Part shown: positions 13,801 through 24,496 of the stretch, piece after piece
Layout: every line of letters begins with the position of its first letter
Numbering within the stretch: position 1 is the stretch's first letter
DNA from: Dryas octopetala
Taxonomy: Eukaryota > Streptophyta > Magnoliopsida > Rosales > Rosaceae
DNA length: 64,000 nt
Assembly: GCA_963921425.1 (NCBI GenBank)
Contig: OY992834.1
Coordinates: 13,313,271 to 13,377,270, forward strand
Direction of reading: 5' to 3'
Program-made: the position numbers and the translations under genes
The notes under the pieces: model-generated
What the model was told of the DNA's origin: nothing
The model's input: only the letters and a program-made list of their open reading frames with translations
Databases searched by the model: none

Positions 13801-15718
13801 CAAAGATTTGAGCACACGGGTAGATGGATGGCCCAAACGTTGATGCCACAAGTTATCAGTTGATGAGGCAGAAGCTTGAAGTACCCTGGACTGATTGATT
13901 GGTTGTCTTACCAAGTACAGCCCATTGGAATAAACGCCCTCACCAATCTTCTTCTTGGTCATTCGATCCTGAAAAACCACAGAATGTGAAGAAAAGATAG
14001 CATCACAGTTTAAAGCATTGGTTAGTTTGCCCACTGATAACAACTGAAAAGGGAATGAAGGTACGTAGAGTGCATCAGATAAAACGTTTAAACCAAGTGG
14101 ATTAAATTTTCCATAGCCAAGAACAGGTACAGAACAACCATTGGCAACAGATACAGACTGATTCTTATCAGCATTTTGAAGATTTTGGAGACCCTGCTTG
14201 TTGTTAGTCATGTGGTCTGTTGCTCCCGAGTCTACAATCCAGATATCAGAAAGAACATTATGGGACAAAGACGAAAAAGCATGAAAAGTACCTGGAGCAA
14301 GAGAAGTCGAGGGACAATCAGAGTTGGATTTCTCATTTCTACCCATCTGTTGGAGCAGTTGAGTGAGTTGATTGATTAAAGCAGAAGATGAGGAATTTCG
14401 GGTGGTAGTCTCATCTGAAGCAAGATTAGCTGTAAACTTTGGTGGACCTTTGCTATCTGTAGTAGACTTTAAAAAATTTCTATTGTCCTTGTTGAATTGG
14501 CGTTTCAAGTGTGGATAAAGAATCCAGCATCTGTCCTTAGTGTGTCGTGCTTGTCCACAATGTTCACACGAGACAGGACTTCGTTTTCCCTTGAAGTCCT
14601 TGAAATTCTTATTTTTTGATCGTTGCTTCTCAGTCACGAAGGCTTTTGATTCTGATAACTCAGACATAGTTTTTACTAGGGGATTCATGGTCTTTTTCCT
14701 CACTTCTTCTCGTTGAATAGTAGTACAAATATTGGAGAAAGTGGGAAGTTCAATACTCATGAGAATATGCTTACGTAGATCTTCATACTCGGAATCCAGG
14801 CTGGCCAAAACTTGAAAGATCTTATCTTCTTCTGCACGTTTTAGAAGGGTTGTGTTATCTGTGGTGTGAGGTCGGTATAGTGCTAGCTCGTTCCACATGC
14901 CTTTTAGCTTTCCCAGATGTTCAACGAAGGTTTTCCCATCTTGAGTAAGGCTTGCAATTTCTTTCTGAAGTTGGGAGATGCGAGTTGCGTTGTTTTGATG
15001 GCCATACATTTCTTTGACAGATTCCCAGAGAAGTTGAGCAGATTCAGAGTAGCTGAATATTTCGGCAATCTGTGATTCCATGGAATTAAGCAACCATGAC
15101 ATGACCAGTTGGTCTTTACAAAGCCACTCTTCAAATCTTGGATCTTCAGCTTCTGGAGCAGTGATTTTTCCATTGATATAGCCAAGTTTTGATCTTCCTC
15201 CTAAAGCCAAAGTAATAGCTCTAGACCAAGGAATGTAGTTCAGCCCATTCAGTAAAACAGAGCAAAGTCTGAGACTTGGGTTGGACTCTGGTTCAGACAA
15301 ACCCAAAGTAAATGGTGATGAAGGAGAGGGTACATATACGTTTAAACCCAAGGGGGAGTACGTGTTTCTTTTGTTCTTCCCCCATGTAAGGAGAGTAAGA
15401 AAAAATGCGGAACGGTTAAGGAGCTTAGTGCTCTGATACCATATAGAAAAGATTAAGCTGTTAAGCTTAACAGGAAGACAAAAGGATTTGGTGGTTCAGC
15501 TGGAAGAAACCCAAGCCTACATCCACATAGAGACACTTAATCTCATTAAGCAACCTGCTATCTTGGTACAAATAAGGGGCTAGGAACAGCACCCAACGAA
15601 CCAATATTAAATGCCTCAAAGGGCTACAAGAGCCTAATAACAGTAAACAGGCCTTTCTGGCTACTCGAGGAAAGAATAGGAACAGCCTCTCATATTAATA
15701 TGAGTTATTATTCCAACA
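10843..15718 (-). mobile_element. Ty1/Copia LTR retrotransposon, near-complete
   Basis: A 4876-bp element on the minus strand. The LTRs are 10843-11132 (3' LTR, 290 bp) and 15442-15718 (5' LTR, 277 bp). They are almost identical; the main difference is a 13-bp insertion near 10952 in the 3' LTR. Each begins TGTTGGAATAATAACTC in element orientation and ends in TTTTCTAT plus A or T, not the usual CA. The primer-binding site matching initiator Met-tRNA (TGGTATCAGAGC) is at 15430-15441, and a G-rich polypurine tract (TTGAGGGGGAG) abuts the 3' LTR near 11133-11143. The target duplication is GATGT (10838-10842, 15719-15723). The insertion lies inside the GLP1 reading frame. Confidence 0.93.
11140..15351 (-). 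pseudogene. Copia Gag-Pol polyprotein with one in-frame stop
   Basis: The first part (15351-12643, 902 aa) holds a UBN2-type Gag (NYIPWSRAITLAL near residue 40), a CCHC knuckle (CEHCGQARHTKDRC near 262), protease motif VDSGATDHM near 373, a Gag-pre-integrase segment (LWHQRLGHPSTR) and integrase (HSDLWGPAP, FVDDFSRTTW, SDNGTEF, GTPQQNGVAKRKN). A TAA at 12643-12645 stops it. In the same frame, six codons later, the remaining 494 aa (12624-11140) hold reverse transcriptase (WVYKTKFNCDG, LIYVDDLIITGS) and RNase H (CDADWAGDPIDRKSTSG, TKHIEVDCHFIREK). The single stop is the only visible coding lesion. It sits just before the RT, so translation as read would yield no RT. Confidence 0.9.
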
Positions 15719-15751
15719 GATGTTGAGGATGGCTTCACCACTGGCTCATAA

Positions 15752-16152
15752 TTAAATGAGAGGCTTCAATAGTTTCCTTGTTTTGCTAAATTTGATTTGA
15801 TTACTTTTTCTTTTGTTTTTTTTTGGGTATTTTGTTGTTTACTTCTTTTGTTTGTTGATTTGTGCAACTTTGCACTCGAACTTCATCATTCATTTATTCA
15901 ATTAAAAAATTCCAAGTATCATTAGAAAACTAGCATAATAACTGTTAGTACAATAATTGTACAAAAACCTGAATTGTACAATAATTGAACCTCTAGCTAG
16001 GCTCACTTTTAGTTAGGTATTCTAAACACAATCCTTGGAATAGGATTTAACTTTCTCACGATGAGTAAATCTACTCACAAAACTAAAAGGGGTTTTCAAA
16101 CAATCTCACACTTTTTGTAACGTGTAACATGACAAAACAGCACAACTCTTTA
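15752..16152 (+). other. GLP1 3' flank, paralogous to the GLP3 3' flank
   Basis: The sequence resembles 37942-38000 and 38100-38480 downstream of GLP3 (TTTTGTTGTTTACTT, GGAATAGGATTTAAC, GATGAGTAAATCTACTCA). It lacks the SINE-like block present after GLP2 and GLP3. No gene was seen. Confidence 0.6.
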
Positions 16153-16618
16153 GGTGTATTTTTGGTATATGTACTTTAACGAAGTTTCTACTTTGGAAAT
16201 TTAAGTCTCATACTTTCATTACGTTTGCAATTAGATCAAATCATTAATTAATTGTTGGTAAAAATATGATGTAGCAGGAATATTTTGGACATTTTAAATA
16301 ACCTATAAGTGAAACTCATTTAACTGAGTGACGTTGCTCAATTAGGCAATTACATTTGAACACATGTCTTTTTTTTTTTTTCTTAATTATATTTTATTTA
16401 ACCTTTTAAATTGTTTATTTAGACCGTATTAATTATAAAATGTCTAAAATATTCATTTATATTTATTGTCATGTTATATTTCCGTTTAAAAAATAAATTG
16501 AGTTAATAGTATGAACTTAATTGTAAATATAATAAAAATATGGGATTAAAATTGTCAAAATTGAAAGAACGAAAACCAAAGTAGAAACTTTGTTAAAGTA
16601 CATAGACAAAAAATGTAC
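16153..16618. mobile_element. Foldback inverted-repeat element (MITE-like)
   Basis: The left arm (TATGTACTTTAACGAAGTTT, CTACTTTGG) recurs inverted at the right end as CCAAAGTAGAAACTTTGTTA and AAGTACATAGACAAAAAATG. The arms are roughly 80 bp with mismatches. No coding capacity was seen and no target duplication could be matched with confidence, so the superfamily is open. Confidence 0.6.
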
Positions 16619-16892
16619 TTTGGCTAGTTATAAGTCATAACTTATATGTATTTGGACACCCTTCACACAGGGGTAGGACCTGATGCGGTGCAAGTGGTGT
16701 GACCGCACAGGCCCCCGCTCTTAAGGGTCCCAAATTTCAAGCCCAAAACTGTATATATATAAGCATCACACCTATTAACACTTAGCACATCAAGTCTGCA
16801 AAGATATATGGAGATAAATTTGTCCCAAAATTACATCAAGTCCACTCATAGACAATAAATATATTAGCCTTATAAAGACCTAGTAACCCAAC

Positions 16893-16923
<31 letters not shown>

Positions 16924-17067
16924 AATTTTGAATAACAAATTAGAAAAATAAATAATAAATTACTCATAAATGTAGTTTTTAAAAAATTTTTTACTAAAAA
17001 CTCATCCAAATAAAAAATTAAGTTTCAGCCCAATATGTTTGTGTATGCAAACACGGAGTAGAAAAAG

Positions 17068-17251
17068 TAACCTACCGAGTGCTCGGTGCATGTAGATCCA
17101 GTTGCTTGCAGTTGCATCTTTTGGCCTATAGATGCATCTTTTTTTGCTTGCAGATGCAAAGTTTTGCTTGCAGATACAGAGGTTTGATTGCAGATGCACC
17201 CGCATTTGCAAGTCGCCAAGTGCTCGACAATGGCCACCGAGCGCTCGGTGG
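17068..17251. repeat. Palindrome-bounded short repeat cluster
   Basis: Four imperfect units around TGCTTGCAGATGCA lie between a near-palindrome CCGAGTGCTCGG (near 17077) and a perfect 18-bp palindrome CCACCGAGCGCTCGGTGG at 17234-17251. No coding role is supported. Weaker relatives of the GCGCTCGG core occur near 25859, 43645 and 130. Confidence 0.6.
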
Positions 17252-17727
17252 ATAATTTTTGCTGCAACTTAATTTTTGGGTCGACTGAAGTTTGAGTACG
17301 TTAAATTTCTTTCCCATTTTGGATTTTTAATTAAAGCACCCTAAAATAAAATATAAGCTTATTAAACAAAGCAAAAAACCAAAAACAAAATTGCTGAAAG
17401 TCTAAACCCTTGTTGGTTGTCGCTTAATCAAAAGGAAAAAACTAAAACCCATGTCTCATACTCTCTCTCTCTCTCTCTCCAACTCTTCTTGTTCAGCGGA
17501 TTCAGCCTCTCAATCTTCATCAATAATTTAGAAGTAATCTCAAATAGTTGGATGGGGAGGCTAACCAAGATTGAGGTATGTATATTTATTATTTCCCCAT
17601 TTACTATTTAGGGATTTTTTTTTTTTAATTAGGGCTTTTGGGTGTTGTGCAATTATGGTTTTTTTTGTTATTTTTTATGTGAGACAGTTAAAGGGGGCCC
17701 ATTGTTAAAACTTCGCACAAGGCCTTT

Positions 17728-20700
17728 TGATACAACCCTTTCTACCTTAACATGATACAAAAGAGATTTGGAAGGAGCAGAGCCCCAATTTTTCTGTGTA
17801 TATTCAATATAAACCAATCATCAAAATCACCCCTTACAAAATGAGAGCTACTGCTCTTATATCAGCAATTGAACCGGACATAACAACTTGATCCGGTCAA
17901 GACTCACAGCAATGGACTGCCAGCTGTCATTTTACTAACAAAACTACTAATTAAAGACTAACCAACTATTTATTAAAGACTTGGCTAATTACAGATCTTA
18001 ACAACTACTCCTCCCTTGCAGACAAACCTTGTCCTCAAGGTTTTAAAATTGAAAATCTGGAAATTTGGTGACGAACTCATCATAATCCTCCCATGTAGCC
18101 TCTTCAGCCTTATGACCAATCCACTGAACCAGAAGTTGTGTTCCTGCTACATTCCCTTTCTTATAAATTCTTCTTTGCAACACAGCCAGAGGAGCTTCTT
18201 GGATTAACCCATCATCCGTGACCAGTGGTAAAATTGTAGATGGAACAACAGTAGAGCCCAAGTGTTTCTTTAAACAGCTGACATGAAAAACTGGGTGTAT
18301 TTTGGTTCCTGCTGGTAGCTTCAATCTGTAGGCCACCTTCCCTATCCTTTCCAGCACTTCATAGGGTCCATAAAATCGAGGATGTAGTTTAGTAAATGAA
18401 TGTGAAGCCAATGCTTGCAACTGATATGGAATTAGCTTGAGATAAACATAGTCACCAACCGCAAATTCCCTCTCTGATCTGTGCTTGTTAGCTTAAGTTT
18501 GCATCCTATTCTGAGCCACTTCCAAGTTATGCTTTAACATAGACAGAAGCTTATCCCTCTCGAGTAGACTGCGCTCCACCACATCCAATTTGGCAGTTCC
18601 TAATTCATAAGTGATGATATGAGGTGGGGGGTAGCCATAAACCAATTCAAATGGTGTCGCCCTAGCAGAAGTATGATAGGCAGTGTTATAGCTCCACTCA
18701 GCCCAAGCAAGCCATTGCACCCATTTCTTGGGTTGCATACCAGCAAAACACCTCAAATAAGTTTCCAAGCATCGATTCACCACTTCTGTTTGACCATCAC
18801 TTTGTGGATGATACCCAGAGCTCATGCACAACTTGGAACCTTGTAGCTTAAAGAACTCCTTCCAAAATGCGCTGATAAACACAGGATCTCTGTCACTCAC
18901 AATGGTAGATGGCATTCCATGTAGTTTGAAAATGTTGTCTACAAATATCTGAGCAACTCCAGTAGCAGTATATGGGTGGGCGAGAGCAACAAAATGAGCA
19001 TATTTGGACAAACGATCTACAACCACCATGATCACTGTCTTACCCTTGCATCCCGGCAATCCAACAATAAAATCCATGCTAATATCTGTCCATACTTGTT
19101 GAGGAATAGGTAGTGGCTGAAGTAACCCAGGTGGAGAAATAGTTTCATACTTGTTCTGTTGACAGGTAGAACACTCAGCAACCATGGACTTGATGTCGTG
19201 TTTCATCCCCTGCCAATAAAACCCTCTCTTAATTCTTTGATAAGTTTTTAGGACACCTGGATGACCAGCAGTAGGTGTTGAGTGATGTTCTTCAAATAAC
19301 TTCATCCTCCAAGGTGATGTTGGACTCAACACAATGCGAGAATTGTACTTCAAGAACCCATTGTCAATATGATACTTCATTAGTTTAGAATGAGCAGTAG
19401 TCGAATCCAAAGCAGCAACTTCCCGAGTTTTATGAATAATCCAATCATCTTGCTCTATATGTCTTCTTAAATCATCCAACCAACCAAAATAAGGGTAAGT
19501 AATAGCAACACACTCCAATAAGGAACAAGAAGAATCAATAGGAGCCTCTGGTAGTAGTTCTGAACCATGTACCCGAGATAAAGCATCTGCCACAACATTA
19601 TCTGTTCCATGTTTATATTGAATCTCATAATCAAATCCCAATAGCTTAGCCACCCATTTTTGTTGGAATGGGGTGTTAGCTCTCTGATTCAAGAAGTATT
19701 TTAGACTGTTATGATCAGTTTTTATCACAAATGGCGCCCCTGTAGGTAATTCTGCCATTTTTTTACTGCATGCACTATGGCAATCAATTCTCTTTCATAA
19801 GTTGATAAAGCTTGGTTCCGTGGACCAAGAGCTTGACTAGTAAAGGCTATTGGTCTTCCCTTCTGTTGCAACACCGCACCAATACCATTTCCGGAAGCAT
19901 CACACTCCAATTCGAATGGCGAAGAGAAATCTGGCAGGGCTAACACCTGTGGAGAAGTCATGATAACTTTGAGTTGTTGGAAAGCATCTGTAGCAGCATG
20001 AGACCAAACAAACCCATCTCTTTTAGTTAACTGATATAAAGGTTGACAAATCTTGCCATACCCAGGAACAAACTTCCTATAATAACCTGTCAGACCGAGA
20101 AATCCTCTTAGCTCTTTGACATTAGTCGGAACAGGCCAATCCATGATAGCTCGCAATTTAGACGGATCAGCTGCCACCCCATCCCTGGAAACAATATGTC
20201 CCAAATACTCTACACTACTTTGACCAAAAGCACACTTTTGTTTCTTCACAAACAGTTGGTTATGCTGGAGAATTGCAAAGGTTTGTTGTAGGTGGCTTAA
20301 ATGCATTTCCCAACTAGTACTGTAAACTAGTATGTCATCAAAGAAAACCAATATAAACCTTCTGAGAAATGGTCTGAAAATGTCATTCATCAGGTTTTGG
20401 AAAGAGGCAGGTGCGTTTGTTAGGCCAAATGGCATAACTAAAAACTCATAATGGCCCTCATGAGTTCGGAAAGCTGTCTTCTCAATATCAGCAGTTTCCA
20501 TTCTAATTTGGTGATAGCCCGATCTGAGATCTAACTTAGAAAAATATTGTGCACCATGTAATTCATCTAACAGATCATCTATGAGAGGAATTGGATATTT
20601 ATCTTTGATTGTCAACTGATTCAGCTCTCTATAATCCATGCACATTCTCCATGTTCCCTCCTTCTTCCTAACCAACAGAACTGGGGAAGAGAAAGGACTA

Positions 20701-22864
20701 TGGCTTGGCCTTATAAACCCAGAATGCAATAAGTCTTGGACTGCCTTCTCAATTTCTGTTTTTTGAAGGGGACCATAATGGTAAGGCCTGATACTAGGGG
20801 GTTTGGCACCCTCAACCAATGGTATTTTGTGGTCTTGAGCTCTATGAGGAGGGAGGGTTGTTGGTGTTTGGAAAATGGCATCAAAGGCAATGAGTAAGCT
20901 CTGCAAGTCACGAAGTTGCTGTGGAGTCAAAGTACAAGCTTCCAGTTTCTCAGATTCAATTGAATACAAAAGAAGGCCGAAACTGGTTGTATGCAATATC
21001 TTCTCTATCTGTTGAAGTGATGCCACTTGTACCAAAGTGTTTTGAGGAGTGGTACTTGCCAACTTAAACTTTCTAGCACCAGCAGTGAATTCCATAGTGA
21101 GGAATTGAAAATCCCACAACACTGGACTAACCATTAAAAGCCATTGAACCCCCAAAACCACATCACAACCCCCAAGTGGTAAAGCAAATAGATCCACCTC
21201 ACAACCATACTCTCCCATGGTAAGTGGAATTTTCTTACAGCAACCTTTGCTCTTCACCTTACCCCCATCAGCAATCATCACCTCAAATTCATCAGTATGG
21301 TGAACCTGCCAGCCCAACTGTTTGACTAACCTGGAATCGACAAAGTTATGTGTACTACCCGAATCCAAAAGAACAAGTACAGGACAATTTCGGACCAAAC
21401 CTTCCACCTTCATTGTTCTGATTGATTTCTTAGCAGCTGTACCATAGAAAGCACATTCACTCAGCTCCATTTGTTGTAAGTCAACTGTAGATTCATCATC
21501 AGTACCCACAGAATTCACATCCTCAAAATTCACATCAAGTAGTAACAGCTGCTTCTTGGTGCATTTATGGCCCCTCACATATTTCTCATCACAATAAAAA
21601 CACAGCCCCTTTAATCTCTTTTGTTGAACCTCTTCTGGTGTCAACTTTTTGACAGGTAAATCTTCATTTTTCACCTTAGCAATCGGGGCTGGCAATAAAG
21701 CTAAAGGTTGAGTGCGATGAGGGAATTGCTTAGGAGCACCCACTTTTAGCTCATTGAGCTTAATATCTACTTGTACAGCAATTGCAATGGCATCATGGAC
21801 AGTATTGGGACGCAACAACTTCACATCATACTTCAATTCACGTTTTAAACCACCCAAGAAACAACTCTTCAACAGAACAGGACCAACATCATTCGTACGA
21901 GTAGCTAATCGACGAAATTCAGTGATATAGTCCTTGAGTGTACCTGTTTGTCGTAATTTGAATAGCTCATCTGCACAATCTTCAAATTCTGATGGGCCGA
22001 ACTCGCGGCAAAAGGCGCGAGTGAAATCTTCCCAGCGAGGTGTCGTCCGCAAGCAATCCATCCATCTAAACCATTGCAGAGCCTCCTGCTCAAAATTGAA
22101 TGACACTGTGACAACCTTCTGATGATCTGGTGTGTTGTAGAGGGAGAAATATTGTTCGGCTCGATAGATCCAAGCTAGTGGATCATCGCCGTTGGTGAAT
22201 CGTGGGAACTCGATCCTCGGCCATGGGTGACGCATCAGTCCACCCCCACCCCCATCAGGTCGTCGGTGGGGACGGTTGAAGCCAAAGTCAGGACGATCTT
22301 CATCATCGAGTGGGATCTGGTCAATGCCACCCCCGGCACCGCGAGAAAGTTCTTGGCGGAGCCGCTCGAAACCAGCGACCAACATGGTATCAAGCTGGGA
22401 ATCGAGGCTCCCGGCAAAGGTCGAGAACTCCGTGTTAACCAGGGTCTGAAGTTTGTCGAAGGAGGTAGTGAGCTTCTCGACAGAAGCTTCGAGAGACGTC
22501 ACACGAGCGTCCATGGTAGCAGCGCGAGTGAAACGCCGGGGCATGCACAGGAAGGGAACAGTGGGATCGAGATGGCTCTGATACCAAATGATACAACCCT
22601 TTCTACCTTAACCTGATACAAAAGAGATTTGGAAGGAGCAGAGCCCCAATTTTTCTGTGTATATTCAATATAAACCAATCATCAAAATCACCCCTTACAA
22701 AATGAGAGCTACTGCTCTTATATCAGCAATTGAACCGGACATAACAACTTGATCCGGTCAAGACTCACAGCAATGGACTGCCAGCTGTCATTTTACTAAC
22801 AAAACTACTAATTAAAGACTAACCAACTATTTATTAAAGACTTGGCTAATTACAGATCTTAACA
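17728..22864 (-). mobile_element. Ty3/Gypsy chromovirus, near-complete and young
   Basis: A 5137-bp element on the minus strand. The LTRs are 17728-18003 and 22589-22864, both 276 bp, with TG...CA ends and a single difference found by eye (near 17753 against 22614). The target duplication is CCTTT (17723-17727, 22865-22869). The Met-tRNA-type primer-binding site (TGGTATCAGAGCC) is at 22574-22586 and a polypurine tract (AAGGGAGGAGTAGT) abuts the 3' LTR at about 18004-18018. Short LTRs, total length and a C-terminal chromodomain suggest the Reina-like chromovirus clade, which is an inference. The near-identical LTRs point to a recent insertion. Confidence 0.93.
18043..22544 (-). pseudogene. Chromovirus Gag-Pol polyprotein, frameshift plus one stop
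   Basis: Frame one (22544-19725, 939 aa) holds Gag ([20 protein letters not shown] near residue 110), a CCHC-type knuckle ([14 protein letters not shown]), protease ([12 protein letters not shown]), reverse transcriptase ([24 protein letters not shown]) and the start of RNase H. A one-base slip near 19725-19735 moves to a second frame (19758-18493, 421 aa) with the rest of RNase H, an HHCC zinc-finger integrase (HHSTPTAGHPG, CSTCQQNK) and its core (DFIVGLPG, SDRDPVF, GYHPQSDGQTEVVNR). A TAA ends it at 18493. The same frame continues to 18043 with a chromodomain (LVQWIGHKAEEATWEDYDEF), the module that targets chromatin in this group. Two lesions are visible in an otherwise full-length polyprotein. 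Confidence 0.9.
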
Positions 22865-23109
22865 CCTTTGAAATTTTAGAACAACACTGCCTTTACATTA
22901 TGCTATTTGGAATGTTCATTGTAATATGTTTTTTTTTTTTTTTTTTTTTTCCAAATATAAGGTGACACTTCTAGCTACTTGAGCTAGTAATGTTGGGATT
23001 GTCGTATTGCATGTGGGCTGTGTGGACGTTTTTCTCTTTCTAACTTCATCAATTTTACGTTAAGAGAAAGATTACATTAAAAATGTGAGATTTTGCATAA
23101 TAATTTATA

Positions 23110-23603
23110 GGCTTATTCACACCGTTACTCCCTATAAGATACACTTTTTTTCACTTTGCTCCTTGAAACTTAAATCTTCTCAGTTTGCCACTTGAACTTC
23201 ACACAGTTATTGCAAAAGACCCTATGCCGTCAACTCTGTCAATTTTTCCGTTAAATTAACTAACGTGACACCTATTTGGCATGAATGAGACCCATTTTTA
23301 GTTATGTAAGATCCATGTGGACAAAAAAATAATAAAAAATAATTTTTAAACTAAAAAATAATAAGATCCATGTCAATTTTTTATATTTTTTTTTGTCACA
23401 TGAATCTTACATAACTAGAAAAATGTATCACTCAATAGGTGTCACGTTAGTTTTTTTAACAAAAAAATTGACAAAGTTGACGGCATAGGGTCTTTTGCAA
23501 TAACTGTGTGAAGTTCAGGTGGCAAACTGAGAAGATTTAAGTTTCAGGGAGCAAAAAAAAAAAAAAAAGTGTATCTTATATGGGGTAATGGTGTGAATAA
23601 GCC
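23110..23603. mobile_element. MULE-type foldback MITE with 9-bp target duplication
   Basis: A 494-bp inverted-repeat element. Its ends are GGCTTATTCACACC and GGTGTGAATAAGCC, and the arms extend about 180 bp (GCAAAAGACCCTATGCCGTC inside the left arm, reverse complement inside the right arm). An exact 9-bp duplication TAATTTATA flanks it (23101-23109 and 23604-23612), the length typical of Mutator-like transposition. It has no coding capacity. It is a different family from the copies at 914 and 42209. Confidence 0.88.
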
Positions 23604-23789
23604 TAATTTATAAAGGTCATTGATTATTCTTCTTATTGCCAATTGATTTTAGGAATGATGTCTAAATAAATTCCTCACTTTCTTTCGATTGGACCCTCAA
23701 TTGTGTCTTGGTTTCTTCCCCTACTATAGCAGTATTTATTAAGAATAAAAAATAGCTATAACTTTAGCCATATCTATGTGGATGCTCTA

Positions 23790-24496
23790 ATACATCCATG
23801 ATTAATTTTGTGCTTTCAGGTTTCCAACTTTCCACACATTAAAACTTACTTTTTAAAATTTCCTAAGAATAAAAAAGTCTTTTCGCAAATTTGAAGTGAG
23901 TTTTCCACATTAATTCATCTCTTATCATTATGGTGTTTAAGGGATGAATATATCATGAATTAATGAAAGACCACATATACTCGAATATACCCTAATATTG
24001 TTGATGTTGTTAAATCAAAGGAAAACAACATTTATCCATTGTAAGTAAACTATCCATATCCTAAGCCTTTAATGATCTTAATTAATCAATTCGACCGAGC
24101 TTGCCGATTGTGGCATATTTTCTAGTCTACTCCTCTCATTTTCATAGGTCCAAAAGTGGCTATGATCTGTATAAAGCCGCCAAGGCCACTATGCCTTTTG
24201 ATCCATTCGATCTTCCTCAGAAGTTCAGTCAATTTCAATTAGTTGATCTTCTAGTTAGGTAGCTGTATACAGCTCCTAAGCCATCCCAGCATGTGCCATT
24301 TCAATGTGGCCAAAGAAGAAGAAAACATAGAAATAACATGGCAAATTTCAACACCAACAACACCACCAAACTGATCAGCTCCTACAAACCCATATAAATA
24401 CCAATGCTACTTAGCAACTTAGTCATCATTAACCACAAACAAAACCATATATACAACACCAGTAGCTGAGCAGCAACTGCTATTTGTCTACCTACC
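23790..24496 (+). promoter_or_regulatory. GLP2 upstream region with TATA box
   Basis: This is the counterpart of the regions upstream of GLP1 and GLP3. TATAAATA is at 24393-24400, followed by ACTTAGTCATCATTAACCAC, a leader segment conserved in all three copies. The ATG lies about 100 bp downstream of the TATA box, a normal spacing. No insertion separates promoter and gene in this copy. Confidence 0.7.

Larger units (their letters stand above)
10170..15751 (+). pseudogene. Germin-like protein gene GLP1, broken
   Basis: A single-exon germin-like (cupin) gene. These proteins are secreted, apoplastic and often manganese-binding. The start at 10170 gives a signal-peptide-like beginning, but a 7-bp tandem duplication (GGCCCTA at 10232-10238 and 10239-10245) shifts the frame to a TGA at 10251, after 27 codons. 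The mature frame (DPDIISDFIVPQN...) then runs open to 10788. Germin motifs are visible: PPHTRPDSTGL (cupin box 1, with two metal ligands replaced), GDMFVFPKGLVHYQ (box 2) and a C-terminal TGIDGAILANAFQTD. Near the end, a hairpin-forming duplication at 10760-10842 and a 4.9-kb Copia insertion (10843-15718) separate the last codons, which resume at 15719 (DVEDGFTTGS, stop at 15749-15751). It is a pseudogene by at least three lesions. Confidence 0.88.
16667..22895. mobile_element. Possible degraded hAT-like element hosting the chromovirus
   Basis: The left end, ACAGGGGTAGGACCTGATG, is followed by GTGGTGTGACCGCACAGGCC. Right-side sequence resembling the matching end (GGGGGCCCATTGTT, CTTCGCACAAGGCCTTT, then GAAATTTTAGAACAACACTG) is split by the Gypsy insertion. 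From memory of plant genomes this layout resembles the ends of hAT elements carrying a TTF/DUF4371-type transposase, but no transposase frame remains and the terminal match is weak. The interior 17390-17600 contains a CT tract and a 5'-UTR-like stretch. Confidence 0.3.
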
